Shown here one piece after another: positions 26,835 to 36,203 of a stretch of DNA of 64,000 nt. The DNA is from Flavobacterium saccharophilum (GTDB taxonomy: Bacteria > Bacteroidota > Bacteroidia > Flavobacteriales > Flavobacteriaceae): the NCBI RefSeq assembly GCF_900142735.1, contig NZ_FRBY01000004.1:310001-374000 (forward strand), written 5' to 3'. The first letter of the stretch is position 1, and each line of letters opens with the position of its first letter. The translations under genes and the position numbers were made by a program. Under the pieces are notes generated by a model. That model ran no database searches. It had not been told where the DNA came from and was given only the letters and a program-made list of their open reading frames with translations.

Positions 26835-27011
26835 ATGAAAGATCTATTAGTAAAAATCAACGCCGAAATTGACACATTCAAAGCAGAAGCTGAATCTTTA
26901 ACTGAAAAAGGTATTAAAGCTGCTGGACCAAGAGCACGTAAATCAACTTTAGAAATTGAAAAACTTTTAAAAGAATTCAGAAAAGTTTCTATCGAAGAAT
27001 CAAAAAAATAA
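26835..27011 (+). CDS. Histone H1-like DNA-binding protein
   Basis: 58 residues, lysine-rich with an amphipathic pattern: MKDLLVKINAEIDTFKAEAE, then GIKAAGPRARKSTLEIEKLL and a basic end. It matches the small histone H1/Hc1-like proteins common in flavobacteria, which bind DNA in the nucleoid. An in-frame ATG 57 bases upstream exists, but the TATTTTTG element at 26803-26810 would place transcription start after that codon, and the extra residues (RYLSSKLLFLRLNL) do not fit the family, so 26835 is preferred. A strong terminator follows at 27032. Confidence 0.85.
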   Translation: MKDLLVKINAEIDTFKAEAESLTEKGIKAAGPRARKSTLEIEKLLKEFRKVSIEESKK

Positions 27012-27031
27012 TCTTTTTGAATTAAAAAGAT

Positions 27032-27066
27032 AAAACCTCGTTTAAGGAATTAAACGAGGTTTTTTT
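27032..27066. terminator. Terminator after the histone-like gene
   Basis: 13-bp perfect stem AAAACCTCGTTTA / TAAACGAGGTTTT, 6-nt loop, then more T. It lies between two convergent genes and can act on both. Confidence 0.92.
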
Positions 27067-27079
27067 ATAGCTAATTTGA

Positions 27080-27547
27080 TCATTTTGATAAATTATATTT
27101 TTGAGAATGCTTGATTCGTTTTTGTTCTATGGCGCCTGGGTCGATTGTAATTTCGTTATCTTTTTGTTTTACTAAAAATATATAACCAGAAAAAGGTTTG
27201 GTTTTTATAATATAATTTAGAACAATACAATCATCGGTATAACTCACAACATCGTATTTGAAGTCTCCCCAAGTTAAAATACTGTCTTTTGTTACAGACC
27301 ATTTAATAGGAACTTCTACAACGTCGCCTTCGCCTAAATATTCCTGAAACTCTCCTTTGCTATTTCTCTCATATCTATGACTCAATTTATCTTTATTAAA
27401 TTTAAAATGGGTAAAATGTGAGGAATTTGAATTATAATATACCCAATGTTCATCAGGTTTTGCTATGAGACTTTTTTCAATAGGATTTAGTTTACTACAG
27501 CCTATCAAAACAAATGTAAGTGTTAATACATAAAATTTTGTTTTCAT
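27080..27547 (-). CDS. Small hypothetical lipoprotein
   Basis: 155 residues from the ATG at 27547; the open frame extends two codons further to a TTG, which is less likely as the start. The lipoprotein signal is FVLIGC followed by S-K-L-N-P. The mature part is rich in beta-strand patterns and aromatic residues (HWVYYNSNSSHFTHFKF, KWSVTKDSILTWGDFKYDVV), which suggests a lipocalin-like or small beta-barrel fold, but I recognise no family. Convergent with the histone-like gene and divergent from lutABC. Confidence 0.7.
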   Translation of the reverse strand: MKTKFYVLTLTFVLIGCSKLNPIEKSLIAKPDEHWVYYNSNSSHFTHFKFNKDKLSHRYERNSKGEFQEYLGEGDVVEVPIKWSVTKDSILTWGDFKYDVVSYTDDCIVLNYIIKTKPFSGYIFLVKQKDNEITIDPGAIEQKRIKHSQKYNLSK

Positions 27548-27553
27548 ATGCAA

Positions 27554-28003
27554 TGATTTAAAAATAACAATAAATATAAAGCATTATTATTAGATATTTC
27601 AGTTTGTATTTTGACAGAATCTAATTTTAGTGGCGTAAATTGAATTTCTGTCAATAAAATTAAAAAGTACTTTTATCTATCTTTTTTTTATTCAAAATCA
27701 TTCTTTCTCTACTTTCTTATTTCATTAAAATCGATTGATATTACAGTAATATCAAACACTTACTTAAGTGATTTGTCAATGTAAAAAATAATAAAAATAG
27801 CTGTTCTTAACATTCTTCGTTCCTAATTTGCTTCATCAGATTTAACAAATTGATTTGAAATTTTGAAAACATTAATACAATAGCTGGTTTGTAAATATTA
27901 TATTAGCGACAGATTAACGGATTAAAAAAATCTGCCAAATCTGCTTGAAAAAATATGTAATACATAGTCTTTCTTCTATGTGTTTTAAGAAAATTACAAG
28001 AAT
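27554..28003. other. Divergent intergenic region upstream of lutABC
   Basis: 450 bases without a convincing gene. The main feature is the 21-nt palindrome at 27735-27755, followed by a small CACTT-ACTT-AAGTG dyad (27757-27770). The rest is AT-rich. Confidence 0.65.
27735..27755. promoter_or_regulatory. 21-nt perfect palindrome, probable regulator site
   Basis: TTGATATTAC-A-GTAATATCAA is perfectly symmetric around one central base. It lies between the divergent small lipoprotein gene and lutA, about 250 bases from the lutA start and 190 from the other. It has no T tract, so it suits a dimeric repressor or activator site better than a terminator. Confidence 0.6.
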
Positions 28004-28744
28004 ATGAAAGTTGGACTTTTTATACCCTGCTATGTCGACCAATTTTATCCAAAAGTCGGTATTGCAACGTATGAGCTTTTACAAAAATTAGGCTGTGATG
28101 TTCATTTTCCAATGGGACAAACCTGTTGCGGACAACCGATGGCAAATAGTGGCTACCAATATTTAACCAAAGGCTGCGACGCCAATTTTATAGCCAATTT
28201 TTCTGGTTTTGATTATATCGTTTGCCCATCAGGAAGTTGTGTTTTACATGTAAAAGATCATTTACACGATGAAAAACAAGAGGAATTAGCAACTGAAATA
28301 CGTAAAAAAGTTTTTGAATTAACGGAGTTTATTACTGATATTTTAAAAGTTGATCATATAGAAGGGAGCTTTCCCTTTAGGGTCGGAATGCATACGAGCT
28401 GCCACGGACAACGTGGTTTAAAGCTTTCGCAGATGACTGAATTAAATGCTCCATTTTTCTCTAAACCCGAACAATTATTACACAATATAAAAGGACTCGA
28501 TTTGGTTTCTTTGACCAGAAAGGATGAATGTTGTGGATTTGGAGGTACTTTTTGTGTGACCGAAGAAGCTGTGTCAGTAAAAATGGGGCAAGATCGAATT
28601 AAAGATCATGAAAGCCATAATGTTGATTACATAACAGGAGGTGATATGTCGTGTCTGATGCATTTGGAAGGAATTCTGAAAAGACAAAAAAGCAACATCA
28701 AAACGATTCATATTGCCGAGATATTAAATTCATTGGAAAATTAA
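28004..28744 (+). CDS. lutA: L-lactate oxidation iron-sulfur protein LutA
   Basis: 246 residues, cytosolic. It has two CCG-type cysteine-rich domains: an N-terminal block with LFIPCYVDQF and GQTCCGQPMANSG, and a second with TSCHGQRGL and DECCGFGGTFC. These match LutA/YkgE, the Fe-S subunit of the LutABC complex that oxidises L-lactate to pyruvate. lutB follows after 33 bases. Glycolate oxidase iron-sulfur subunits are related, but the three-gene order is diagnostic for Lut. Confidence 0.95.
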   Translation: MKVGLFIPCYVDQFYPKVGIATYELLQKLGCDVHFPMGQTCCGQPMANSGYQYLTKGCDANFIANFSGFDYIVCPSGSCVLHVKDHLHDEKQEELATEIRKKVFELTEFITDILKVDHIEGSFPFRVGMHTSCHGQRGLKLSQMTELNAPFFSKPEQLLHNIKGLDLVSLTRKDECCGFGGTFCVTEEAVSVKMGQDRIKDHESHNVDYITGGDMSCLMHLEGILKRQKSNIKTIHIAEILNSLEN

Positions 28745-28777
28745 AAGGTTCCAGTATTTACTTTTAACTCACAAAAG

Positions 28778-30178
28778 ATGTCTTCAGAAAAAATAGTAGA
28801 ACATAGCGAAGCCGCAACACGTTTTAACAAAGATGTGGAACGTGTAAACTGGCATGATGAAACGCTTTGGTTTGTTCGCGAAAAACGTGATAAATCAGCA
28901 CATCAAATTCCGGACTGGGAATTGCTTCGTGAAACCGCTTCTCAAATTAAAAATAATGTGCTGGCCAATATGCATGATTATTTAATTGATTTCGAAGCGA
29001 ATGCTCAAAAAAATGGAATCATTGTGCATTGGGCAGCTGATGCAAAAGAACATAATGAAATTGTGTATTCGATTTTACAGAAGCACGATGTAAAGCAAAT
29101 GGTGAAATCAAAATCGATGCTTACAGAAGAATGTCATCTGAATGATTATTTAGCAGATAAAGGCATCGAAGTTATCGATTCTGATTTAGGAGAATATATC
29201 GTTCAGCTTCGTAAAGAGCCGCCTAGCCATATTGTTCTACCAGCAATTCACCTTAAAAAAGAAGATGTAAGTGAGACTTTCCACGAACATTTAGGAACTG
29301 AAAAAGGAAATTTTGATCCTCAATATTTAACGGAATCTGCAAGACGTGAACTTCGTGATACGTTTTTAACGCGCAAAGCTGCTTTAACAGGAGTTAACTT
29401 TGCCATTGCCGAAACAGGCGAGTTTGTAGTTTGTACCAACGAAGGAAATGCTGATATGGGTGCACATTTAGCCGATGTTCACATTGCCTGTATGGGATTC
29501 GAAAAACTGATTCCTGAGCGTAAACATTTAGGCGTTTTCCTAAGATTATTGGCCAGAAGCGCGACAGGACAACCGATTACGACTTTCTCAAGTCATTTTA
29601 AAAAACCAAGAGACGGAAAAGAAATTCACGTTGTAATTGTCGATAACGGAAGAAGTACACAATTAGGCAGAGCAGATTTTAGAAACTCTTTAAAATGTAT
29701 TCGTTGTGGTGCTTGTATGAACACTTGTCCGGTGTACAGAAGGAGTGGTGGACATAGTTATCATAATGCAGTTGCAGGACCAATTGGGTCGATTTTAGCG
29801 CCTAATCTAGACATGAGCAAAAATGCCGATTTACCTTTTGCAAGTACCCTTTGTGGTTCTTGTACGAATGTATGTCCGGTTAAGATTGATATTCACGACC
29901 AGTTGTATAAATGGCGTCAGGTTTTGGTAAAAGAAGGTCATACGCCAACTTCAAAAACTATTGCGATGAAAACCATGGCAACCGTTTTAGCGAATCCTAC
30001 CGTATTTAATTTGGCTGGAAAATCGGGAAGATTTGTAATGAAAAATATTCCCGGATTAGTGAATAATAAAATGAACAAATGGTACGACCAGCGCGAAATG
30101 CCAGAAGTTCCGGAGGAATCTTTTAGAGAATGGTACAAGAAAAATTCAAGGGAATCTAAAGCAAATAAAGATGAGTAG
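28778..30178 (+). CDS. lutB: L-lactate oxidation iron-sulfur protein LutB
   Basis: 466 residues. An N-terminal LUD-type domain (about 60-300) is followed by two 4Fe-4S motifs, C307-x2-C310-x2-C313-x3-C317 in CIRCGACMNTCP and C359-x2-C362-x3-C366 in CGSCTNVCP. This matches LutB/YkgF. The stop overlaps the start of lutC by 8 bases (30171-30178), a sign of translational coupling. Confidence 0.95.
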   Translation: MSSEKIVEHSEAATRFNKDVERVNWHDETLWFVREKRDKSAHQIPDWELLRETASQIKNNVLANMHDYLIDFEANAQKNGIIVHWAADAKEHNEIVYSILQKHDVKQMVKSKSMLTEECHLNDYLADKGIEVIDSDLGEYIVQLRKEPPSHIVLPAIHLKKEDVSETFHEHLGTEKGNFDPQYLTESARRELRDTFLTRKAALTGVNFAIAETGEFVVCTNEGNADMGAHLADVHIACMGFEKLIPERKHLGVFLRLLARSATGQPITTFSSHFKKPRDGKEIHVVIVDNGRSTQLGRADFRNSLKCIRCGACMNTCPVYRRSGGHSYHNAVAGPIGSILAPNLDMSKNADLPFASTLCGSCTNVCPVKIDIHDQLYKWRQVLVKEGHTPTSKTIAMKTMATVLANPTVFNLAGKSGRFVMKNIPGLVNNKMNKWYDQREMPEVPEESFREWYKKNSRESKANKDE

Positions 30179-30758
30179 TAAAGCTGAAATCTTAAATAAA
30201 ATAAAACAAAGTCAACCCAATCTTGCTGCTGAATTACCCGATCTAAAAGTTTTAGGTTCAGAACAGTTTGATGTTTTGGAAATGTATAAAACAGTATTAA
30301 AAAACATTGGAGGAAATCCGATAGAAGTGGCTGATTATGATGAAATACTAAATTATATCAAGAATAACTATCCGCTTGAAAAACGAATTATAACAACACT
30401 TCCGGAGCTTTCTCAAATTGCCCTTTTAGATTGGAAAAATGATGATCCGCATTCGCTTAAAGATGTGGAACTAACGATTATAAAAGCGCATTTTGGAGTA
30501 GCTGAAAATAGTGCACTTTGGGTAACCGATGATATTCTGGGACAACGTGTTGCTCCTTTTATAACACAATATCTGGCTATTATCGTCAATAAAAAAGATC
30601 TTATTCCGACAATGCACCAGGCTTATGACAGAATTGGAAATCAGGAATACGGTTTCGGAACTTTTATTGCCGGGCCTTCTAAGACTGCTGATATTGAACA
30701 GTCGCTGGTTTTGGGTGCGCATGGGGCAAGAGGATTGGTTGTTTTTTTGATGGATTAG
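30171..30758 (+). CDS. lutC: LUD-domain protein LutC
   Basis: 195 residues, third subunit of the lactate oxidation complex. Typical LUD-domain segments are present: AHFGVAENSALWVTDD, GQRVAPFITQYLAIIV and the C-terminal GTFIAGPSKTADIEQSLVLGAHGAR. The start overlaps the end of lutB, and a terminator follows at 30790. No lactate permease gene is next to the operon. Confidence 0.94.
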   Translation: MSSKAEILNKIKQSQPNLAAELPDLKVLGSEQFDVLEMYKTVLKNIGGNPIEVADYDEILNYIKNNYPLEKRIITTLPELSQIALLDWKNDDPHSLKDVELTIIKAHFGVAENSALWVTDDILGQRVAPFITQYLAIIVNKKDLIPTMHQAYDRIGNQEYGFGTFIAGPSKTADIEQSLVLGAHGARGLVVFLMD

Positions 30759-30789
30759 AAAATACTTCACTTCATAAAAGAAATTATTA

Positions 30790-30830
30790 AAACTGTGTAG
30801 ATGTCTTTCGCTTTGCACAGTTTTTTTTTT
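30790..30830 (+). terminator. Terminator of lutABC
   Basis: 8-bp stem AAACTGTG / CACAGTTT with an 18-nt loop, followed by an uninterrupted T tract of ten or more bases. Confidence 0.8.
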
Positions 30831-30847
30831 AGATATAAAAACTAACG

Positions 30848-31353
30848 ATGATTATAGATATTTTAAAAAAGACAGTACTTATTTGTTTTGTTTTTCCTAT
30901 TTTGTTTGGTTGTCAAAACAATAAAGACGCAAAGAATATTACGTCAAAAAATTTAAATGAACTTATATTTAAAAAATGGCTTAAAGACACTATTGTATAT
31001 TAAAAAAAGAGAATCATTCAAAATATAATAAAGAAATACGAATAAGTTCAGATTCATTATCAATGGATATTGAAAAAAGATTCGACGAGAAAATTGATCC
31101 TAAAAACGTTCTTAAAATAAAGAACAAAGAATTGGGTTATGTAATGGATTTATTAGATAGAAATCATGATTTGCCAAAAGATCAGTTTAGATTAAAATTT
31201 GTTATCTCTTCGTATTATTCAGTGTCAATGGTTAATCAATTAAAGTACGAATATGATAGTGAGATTAAGTCGTTACATGTGATTAAGGGAAATCACATAG
31301 AAAAATATAAGTTTTTGAAAGGTAATTTAATAGAAAAAAAGATTGTAAAGTAA
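30848..31353 (+). pseudogene. Frameshifted hypothetical lipoprotein gene
   Basis: The 5' part (30848-31003) encodes 51 residues with a lipoprotein signal (FPILFGC, then QNNKDAKN) and stops at TAA next to a run of seven A (31002-31008). A second frame is open from 30985 to 31353; read from about 31000 it continues LKKENHSKYNKEIRISSDSL, then MDIEKRFDEKIDPKN and on to a basic C-terminal end. A one-base shift at the A run would join them into a lipoprotein of about 168 residues. No known family was recognised. The shift may be a true mutation, a phase-variable tract or a sequence error. Confidence 0.6.
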
Positions 31354-31435
31354 GTTTTGCAACTCTCTGAAATACTCTGCTAAAACCCTGATAATTTTTA
31401 GTTTATTCAAAAAAACATTTTATATACATTAAAAC

Positions 31436-31912
31436 ATGAAAGTAAATATTAAGGAACTATCAATCAGACGCGCCACTACTACTGATCTACCCAAACTAGC
31501 AGAATTTCTGCAATTCCTGGTTGTGGCAGAACGACCATTTGACCCCACACTGAAAGAGGGAGAAATATTCTATTATAACATCGAAGATTTTATATCTGAT
31601 GAGAAGTCAGAAATTCTGGTTATCGACTATAAGCATCAAATTATCGGATGTGGATATGCCCAGATTCGATCAGCGAAACCTTTTCAAAAGTTTGAATCAT
31701 TCGGGTACCTGGGTTTCATGTATGTGAGCCCGGAATTTAGAGGAAATGGTTTAAATAATCTATTACTGAATGATCTTAAAAAATGGGTTTTATCGCAAGG
31801 AATAACTGAGGTTAGACTAGAAGTATATTCTGAAAACGAAGCGGCAGTCAGAGCTTATGAAAAGGCGGGCTTTAAGCAAATATCAACAACAATGCGTTGC
31901 GATATAAGCTAA
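31436..31912 (+). CDS. GNAT-family N-acetyltransferase
   Basis: 158 residues. The central MYVSPEFRGNGLNNLLL matches motif A of GNAT enzymes (V-x-P-x-x-R-G-x-G), which binds acetyl-CoA, and EVYSENEAAVRAYEKAGF is the usual motif B. The substrate cannot be predicted. It stands alone between the broken lipoprotein gene and a strong terminator. Confidence 0.9.
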   Translation: MKVNIKELSIRRATTTDLPKLAEFLQFLVVAERPFDPTLKEGEIFYYNIEDFISDEKSEILVIDYKHQIIGCGYAQIRSAKPFQKFESFGYLGFMYVSPEFRGNGLNNLLLNDLKKWVLSQGITEVRLEVYSENEAAVRAYEKAGFKQISTTMRCDIS

Positions 31913-31976
31913 TCGAAGTGTTTGTGATAAAAAGCTGCTAAAATTCACTACCATTTAGTCTAAAAAAATAAATATG

Positions 31977-32007
31977 AAAACCACTCCTAATTAAGAGTGG
32001 TTTTTTT
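31977..32007 (+). terminator. Terminator after the GNAT gene
   Basis: 10-bp stem AAAACCACTC / GAGTGGTTTT with an 8-nt loop and a continuing T tract. Confidence 0.9.
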
Positions 32008-32066
32008 ATAAGTATAAATGTGTTAAAAAGAGAAACAAAGGATAAAATCTTATAAGTAAAGAAGTA

Positions 32067-35000
32067 ATGCAATTTTTATCTATTTATTTTTATGAAATAT
32101 CTATAAAATTAACTTATAATTGTACTTTTTACACCAAGCAAAAAATATTTATTTTGAAGTATTTTGTTTTACATCTTCTTTTTTTAATAGGTTTTTCTTC
32201 TGTATGCTCTGCACAGGATAATCCAATAAAATTTCTTGATATTTCTGATGGTTTGTCTAACAATTCGGTAACAACCATTTTTCAGGATAGTGATGGTTAT
32301 CTTTGGTTTGGAACTTACGATGGATTAAATCGGTATGATGGTTACAATTTCAAAGTTTTCCGAAACAGAATCAATGACGAAAAATCACTCCTTTTCAATA
32401 CCATTTATAATATCGAAGGTGATTCCCGAAAAAATATTTGGGTTGGAGGTTCAAATGGTATTTGTATTTATAATAAAAGAACAGCAACATTTCATCCGGT
32501 AGAATATGTTCAGCCAAACAAAAAGCCTAAAGTTTTAAAAGATATTATTCATCAAATGCGATCGGTTTCTGATCAACTTGTTTTGGTCGCTTCCCAGAAT
32601 TTAGGTTTAATTGCCTTTGAGAACGGTTCTTTTGTTGGGAAACAAATTCCGCTAAAAGTTTTAGGTAATACTATCAGCATCAATAATTATGATGCTATTG
32701 CTATTCAGGACGATAAGAAAAATGGACATTCCTGGATATATGTTCGAAATGTTGGAATTTGCAGTTATAATTATCAGTCAAGAAGTTTAAAAGCGGTTTT
32801 CTCACTTTCTAAAGAAGTGAAAGCAATGAAACTGAATTCTGATGGTAATCTGTGGCTGGGAACTGATGAAGGGTTTTTTATGTTCAATACAAAATCTGGT
32901 GCGCTTTCAGAGAATTATTTTTCGAATAAATGCAGCGTTACGGATATTCTTCTGGACAGGAAAAATGAAATCTGGATTACAACAGACGGTTGTGGTATTT
33001 ATAAAATTAGTGGAACAAATAAGAAAGCCAGTTCTTCTAATATTGTAAACGATGTACAATTAGCCAAAAGCAACTCAGTTTGGAGTTTGTACGAGGATAA
33101 GTCGGGAAATAAATGGTTTGGTTCGTTGCGCGGTGGTATAAGTATGCTGAGCAATACGCCTAAATATTTTAAAAGTATTCGTTACAATGCGACGAATCCG
33201 GCCGAAAACTTTATTTTATCATTTTGTGAAGATGAAAAGAAAAATTTATGGGTAGGTACAGATGGTGCAGGATTGAAATACTGGAACCGAAAAACCAATT
33301 CCTATAGTAATTACAGCAATAAATTATCGAGTCCCTTTATTACCGGAATTGTCAGGGATAATAATAATGATATTTGGTTGTCTACCTGGAATGGCGGAGT
33401 AAATAAGATTAGTGCGAAGACTAATATTGTTACGCAATATGATTGCTTTAATCCTTTTACCAAACAGGTTGAGAAGAAAATCTGGCTGGTATATAAAGAT
33501 TCAAAATCTAATATTTGGGCCAGCGCAACAAATGAAGGGGCTTTGTATTGCTTTGACAGATCTAAAAACAGTTTTGTTCTTTTTGATAAATCGATTACGA
33601 ATCTGCAATCTTTAACAGAAACCAGCGACGGAAAACTTTGGGGCGGAAATTACACGACTCTATTTTCTTTCGAAAAAAATACCAGAAAAATTGCTAAAAC
33701 AGTTATCGGAAATCCGATAAGATGCATTCACGAAGACAAAGACAAAAATCTATGGCTGGGCACTCAGGAAGGCGGATTGTTATTGTTTGACCGAAAAACA
33801 AATACCTTCAAAAGGTTAACTACAGATGATGGTTTGCCATCAAATACGATTTTGAGATTGCTTGAAGACAAAGAAGGCAATTTGTGGATGAGTACGTATA
33901 ATGGAATTTGCCGCTTTGATAAAAAACAGAAGACCTTCCGTAATTTTTCTGTAAATGATGGTCTGCAAAGCAATCAGTTTAGTTTTAATGCGGGAATTAA
34001 ATTGTCGACAGGAGAATTTTTATTTGGCGGAATTAACGGTTTCAATATCTTTTTTCCGGAAGCAATCAAAGGATTCAATCAGCAAAATAATTTATTGCTG
34101 ACAGATTTCTATGTAAACAATCAGCCTATTGAAGAAAGTAAAAATGATTTGGTATCTGAATGGGAATCAGGTAAAATAAAAGAAGTGAGTCTGCCGTACG
34201 ATCAGACTACTTTATCACTTGAGTTTGTTGCATTAGATTATAACAATGCCGACAAAATCAATTATGCGTATTATTTAGAAGGCTGGGACGCACAATGGAA
34301 TTATGTGGGTCAGGCCCGAAAAGCAAATTATGCCAGATTAACCGAAGGGAAATATACTTTTAAAGTAAAAACCACCAATTTTAAAGGTGGATGGAATAAA
34401 GAAATAAGCCTTGTAACCATCGAAATTTTACCACCCTGGTACAGAACTTGGTGGGCGTATTCTATGTATTTATTGGCGTTGGCCGGAATTCTTTTTGCGT
34501 ATTTGGAATATCATAAAAATAAAGAAAAACTAAAGTATAAAGTCAAAATTGCTGAACTGGAAAGCAAGAAAGAAAAGGAAGTTGCCGAAAAACAATCGTC
34601 GATGTTTACCTATATCTCGCATGAATTTAGAACACCGCTTTCGCTGATTATAAATCCGCTGAAAAAGGCAGTTCAAAAAGAAAGTGTTCAAAATGGATCT
34701 TCGGGAAGCGACTTGGCAATTGCCCACCGAAATGCCCGCAGACTTTTGAGTTTGGTTGATCAGCTTTTGCTTTTTAGAAAAGCCGAAAATGATGCCGACT
34801 CGCTTAGATTATCGCCAATAAATGTGAATAGTTTATGCAATGAAGTATATCAGTGTTTTGTGAATCAGGCAAAAGATAAAAACATCACATACAACTTTCA
34901 TATTCCGGATCACGAAATTGTAATTATTGGAGACTACGAAAAAATTGAAATTTCATTATTCAATTTAATGTCTAATGCTTTTAAATACACACATATTGGC

Positions 35001-36203
35001 GGTGAAATTAATCTTGTACTGACAGAAACAAATAATCAAGTAGTATTGGAAATTTCTGATAATGGTGACGGAATTGAGAAAAAGGATATTGAGGTTATTT
35101 TTGAGAAATTCAAACAAATCAATTCGAAAGTTTCGGTGGGAACCGGTTTCGGAATTGGGCTTTATATTGTAAAATATTTTGTAGAAAAACATAAAGGAAT
35201 CGTAAGCTGCAGTAGTGAAGTTGGAAAAGGAAGTGTATTTAAACTAACATTCCTAAAAGGAAACAGTCATTTTGAAAACGCTGAGATTACTAATAATGCA
35301 CCACAAAGAAGTCAGTTATTTGATGAATTAAGTGGAGATGATTTAGAAGAAAATAGAATTATCTTAAATCCGTCTTCTGCAGAGAGTGATTTTCAAACAA
35401 TCATGCTAACTGATAAACGAACCGTTTTAATTATTGATGACAATGCTGAAATCAGGGTATATCTGATCAAATTGTTTTCAGAGACTTATATGGTTTACAG
35501 CGCTGAAAATGGGGAAGAAGGATTGAAACTTACCAAAAAATACATGCCGGATTTGGTGATCAGCGATATCACGATGGAACAAATGGACGGTTTAGAATTA
35601 TGTCGTAAAATAAAGGAAAGTGATAGTTTATCTCATATTCCCGTTATTTTATTGACCGCGTCTAAGAACCCGGAAACACATTTGCAGGGAATTACAGACG
35701 GCGCTGATGATTATATAACAAAACCTTTTGATGATGATATTTTGGTGGCGCGTGTTGAATCGTTGTTGCGTAACCGAAGTAATTTGCGAACTTATTTCTT
35801 AGACAGTATAACATTAAAAGAAAATACTCAGAAAGTTCCGGTTGAATATCAGGAAATTTTAAAAAAGTGTATTGATATTGTGGAAGCCAATATTCACAAA
35901 AGAGATTTCACGATTAAAAACTTTGCGCTCGAAATGGGAATGAGCCATAGAACACTTTATACTAAAATCAAGATTATTTCTGGTCAGACTTTAAATGCAT
36001 TTATTCGTTCGGTTCGAATTCGAAGAGCCGCAATGTTGATGCTGACAGAAGATATGAATATTGCGCAGGCAAGTGCCGAAGTTGGTTTTGAAGACTCAAA
36101 ATACTTCAGACAGCAGTTTGTAAAACTCTTCGGGATGACACCTTCAGAATACATCAAAAAGTATAAGAATTCGTTTAATTCTGACTTGAATATCATTAAA
36201 TAA
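32067..36203 (+). CDS. Hybrid two-component system sensor/AraC regulator (HTCS)
   Basis: 1378 residues that combine all steps of a two-component system. The N-terminal periplasmic part has repeated propeller motifs (DGYLWFGTYDGLNRYDG, KNLWVGTDGAGLKYW and others) and a Y_Y_Y domain (about 710-780). A membrane segment lies at about 794-815, then HisKA with phospho-acceptor H852 in SHEFRTPL, HATPase (N-box NLMSNAFKYT, GTGFGIGL), a receiver domain with D1167 and a C-terminal AraC helix-turn-helix (about 1250-1370). It probably senses an oligosaccharide and activates the susCD cluster downstream. Translation may really begin at TTG 32154, which gives a clean signal peptide (KYFVLHLLFLIGFSSVCSAQ). 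Confidence 0.95.
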   Translation: MQFLSIYFYEISIKLTYNCTFYTKQKIFILKYFVLHLLFLIGFSSVCSAQDNPIKFLDISDGLSNNSVTTIFQDSDGYLWFGTYDGLNRYDGYNFKVFRNRINDEKSLLFNTIYNIEGDSRKNIWVGGSNGICIYNKRTATFHPVEYVQPNKKPKVLKDIIHQMRSVSDQLVLVASQNLGLIAFENGSFVGKQIPLKVLGNTISINNYDAIAIQDDKKNGHSWIYVRNVGICSYNYQSRSLKAVFSLSKEVKAMKLNSDGNLWLGTDEGFFMFNTKSGALSENYFSNKCSVTDILLDRKNEIWITTDGCGIYKISGTNKKASSSNIVNDVQLAKSNSVWSLYEDKSGNKWFGSLRGGISMLSNTPKYFKSIRYNATNPAENFILSFCEDEKKNLWVGTDGAGLKYWNRKTNSYSNYSNKLSSPFITGIVRDNNNDIWLSTWNGGVNKISAKTNIVTQYDCFNPFTKQVEKKIWLVYKDSKSNIWASATNEGALYCFDRSKNSFVLFDKSITNLQSLTETSDGKLWGGNYTTLFSFEKNTRKIAKTVIGNPIRCIHEDKDKNLWLGTQEGGLLLFDRKTNTFKRLTTDDGLPSNTILRLLEDKEGNLWMSTYNGICRFDKKQKTFRNFSVNDGLQSNQFSFNAGIKLSTGEFLFGGINGFNIFFPEAIKGFNQQNNLLLTDFYVNNQPIEESKNDLVSEWESGKIKEVSLPYDQTTLSLEFVALDYNNADKINYAYYLEGWDAQWNYVGQARKANYARLTEGKYTFKVKTTNFKGGWNKEISLVTIEILPPWYRTWWAYSMYLLALAGILFAYLEYHKNKEKLKYKVKIAELESKKEKEVAEKQSSMFTYISHEFRTPLSLIINPLKKAVQKESVQNGSSGSDLAIAHRNARRLLSLVDQLLLFRKAENDADSLRLSPINVNSLCNEVYQCFVNQAKDKNITYNFHIPDHEIVIIGDYEKIEISLFNLMSNAFKYTHIGGEINLVLTETNNQVVLEISDNGDGIEKKDIEVIFEKFKQINSKVSVGTGFGIGLYIVKYFVEKHKGIVSCSSEVGKGSVFKLTFLKGNSHFENAEITNNAPQRSQLFDELSGDDLEENRIILNPSSAESDFQTIMLTDKRTVLIIDDNAEIRVYLIKLFSETYMVYSAENGEEGLKLTKKYMPDLVISDITMEQMDGLELCRKIKESDSLSHIPVILLTASKNPETHLQGITDGADDYITKPFDDDILVARVESLLRNRSNLRTYFLDSITLKENTQKVPVEYQEILKKCIDIVEANIHKRDFTIKNFALEMGMSHRTLYTKIKIISGQTLNAFIRSVRIRRAAMLMLTEDMNIAQASAEVGFEDSKYFRQQFVKLFGMTPSEYIKKYKNSFNSDLNIIK

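Noticed and set aside
33586..33600. Another LacI operator (AAATCGATTACGA)
   Set aside because: It matches only one half-site plus the centre and lies inside the HTCS coding sequence with no promoter nearby.
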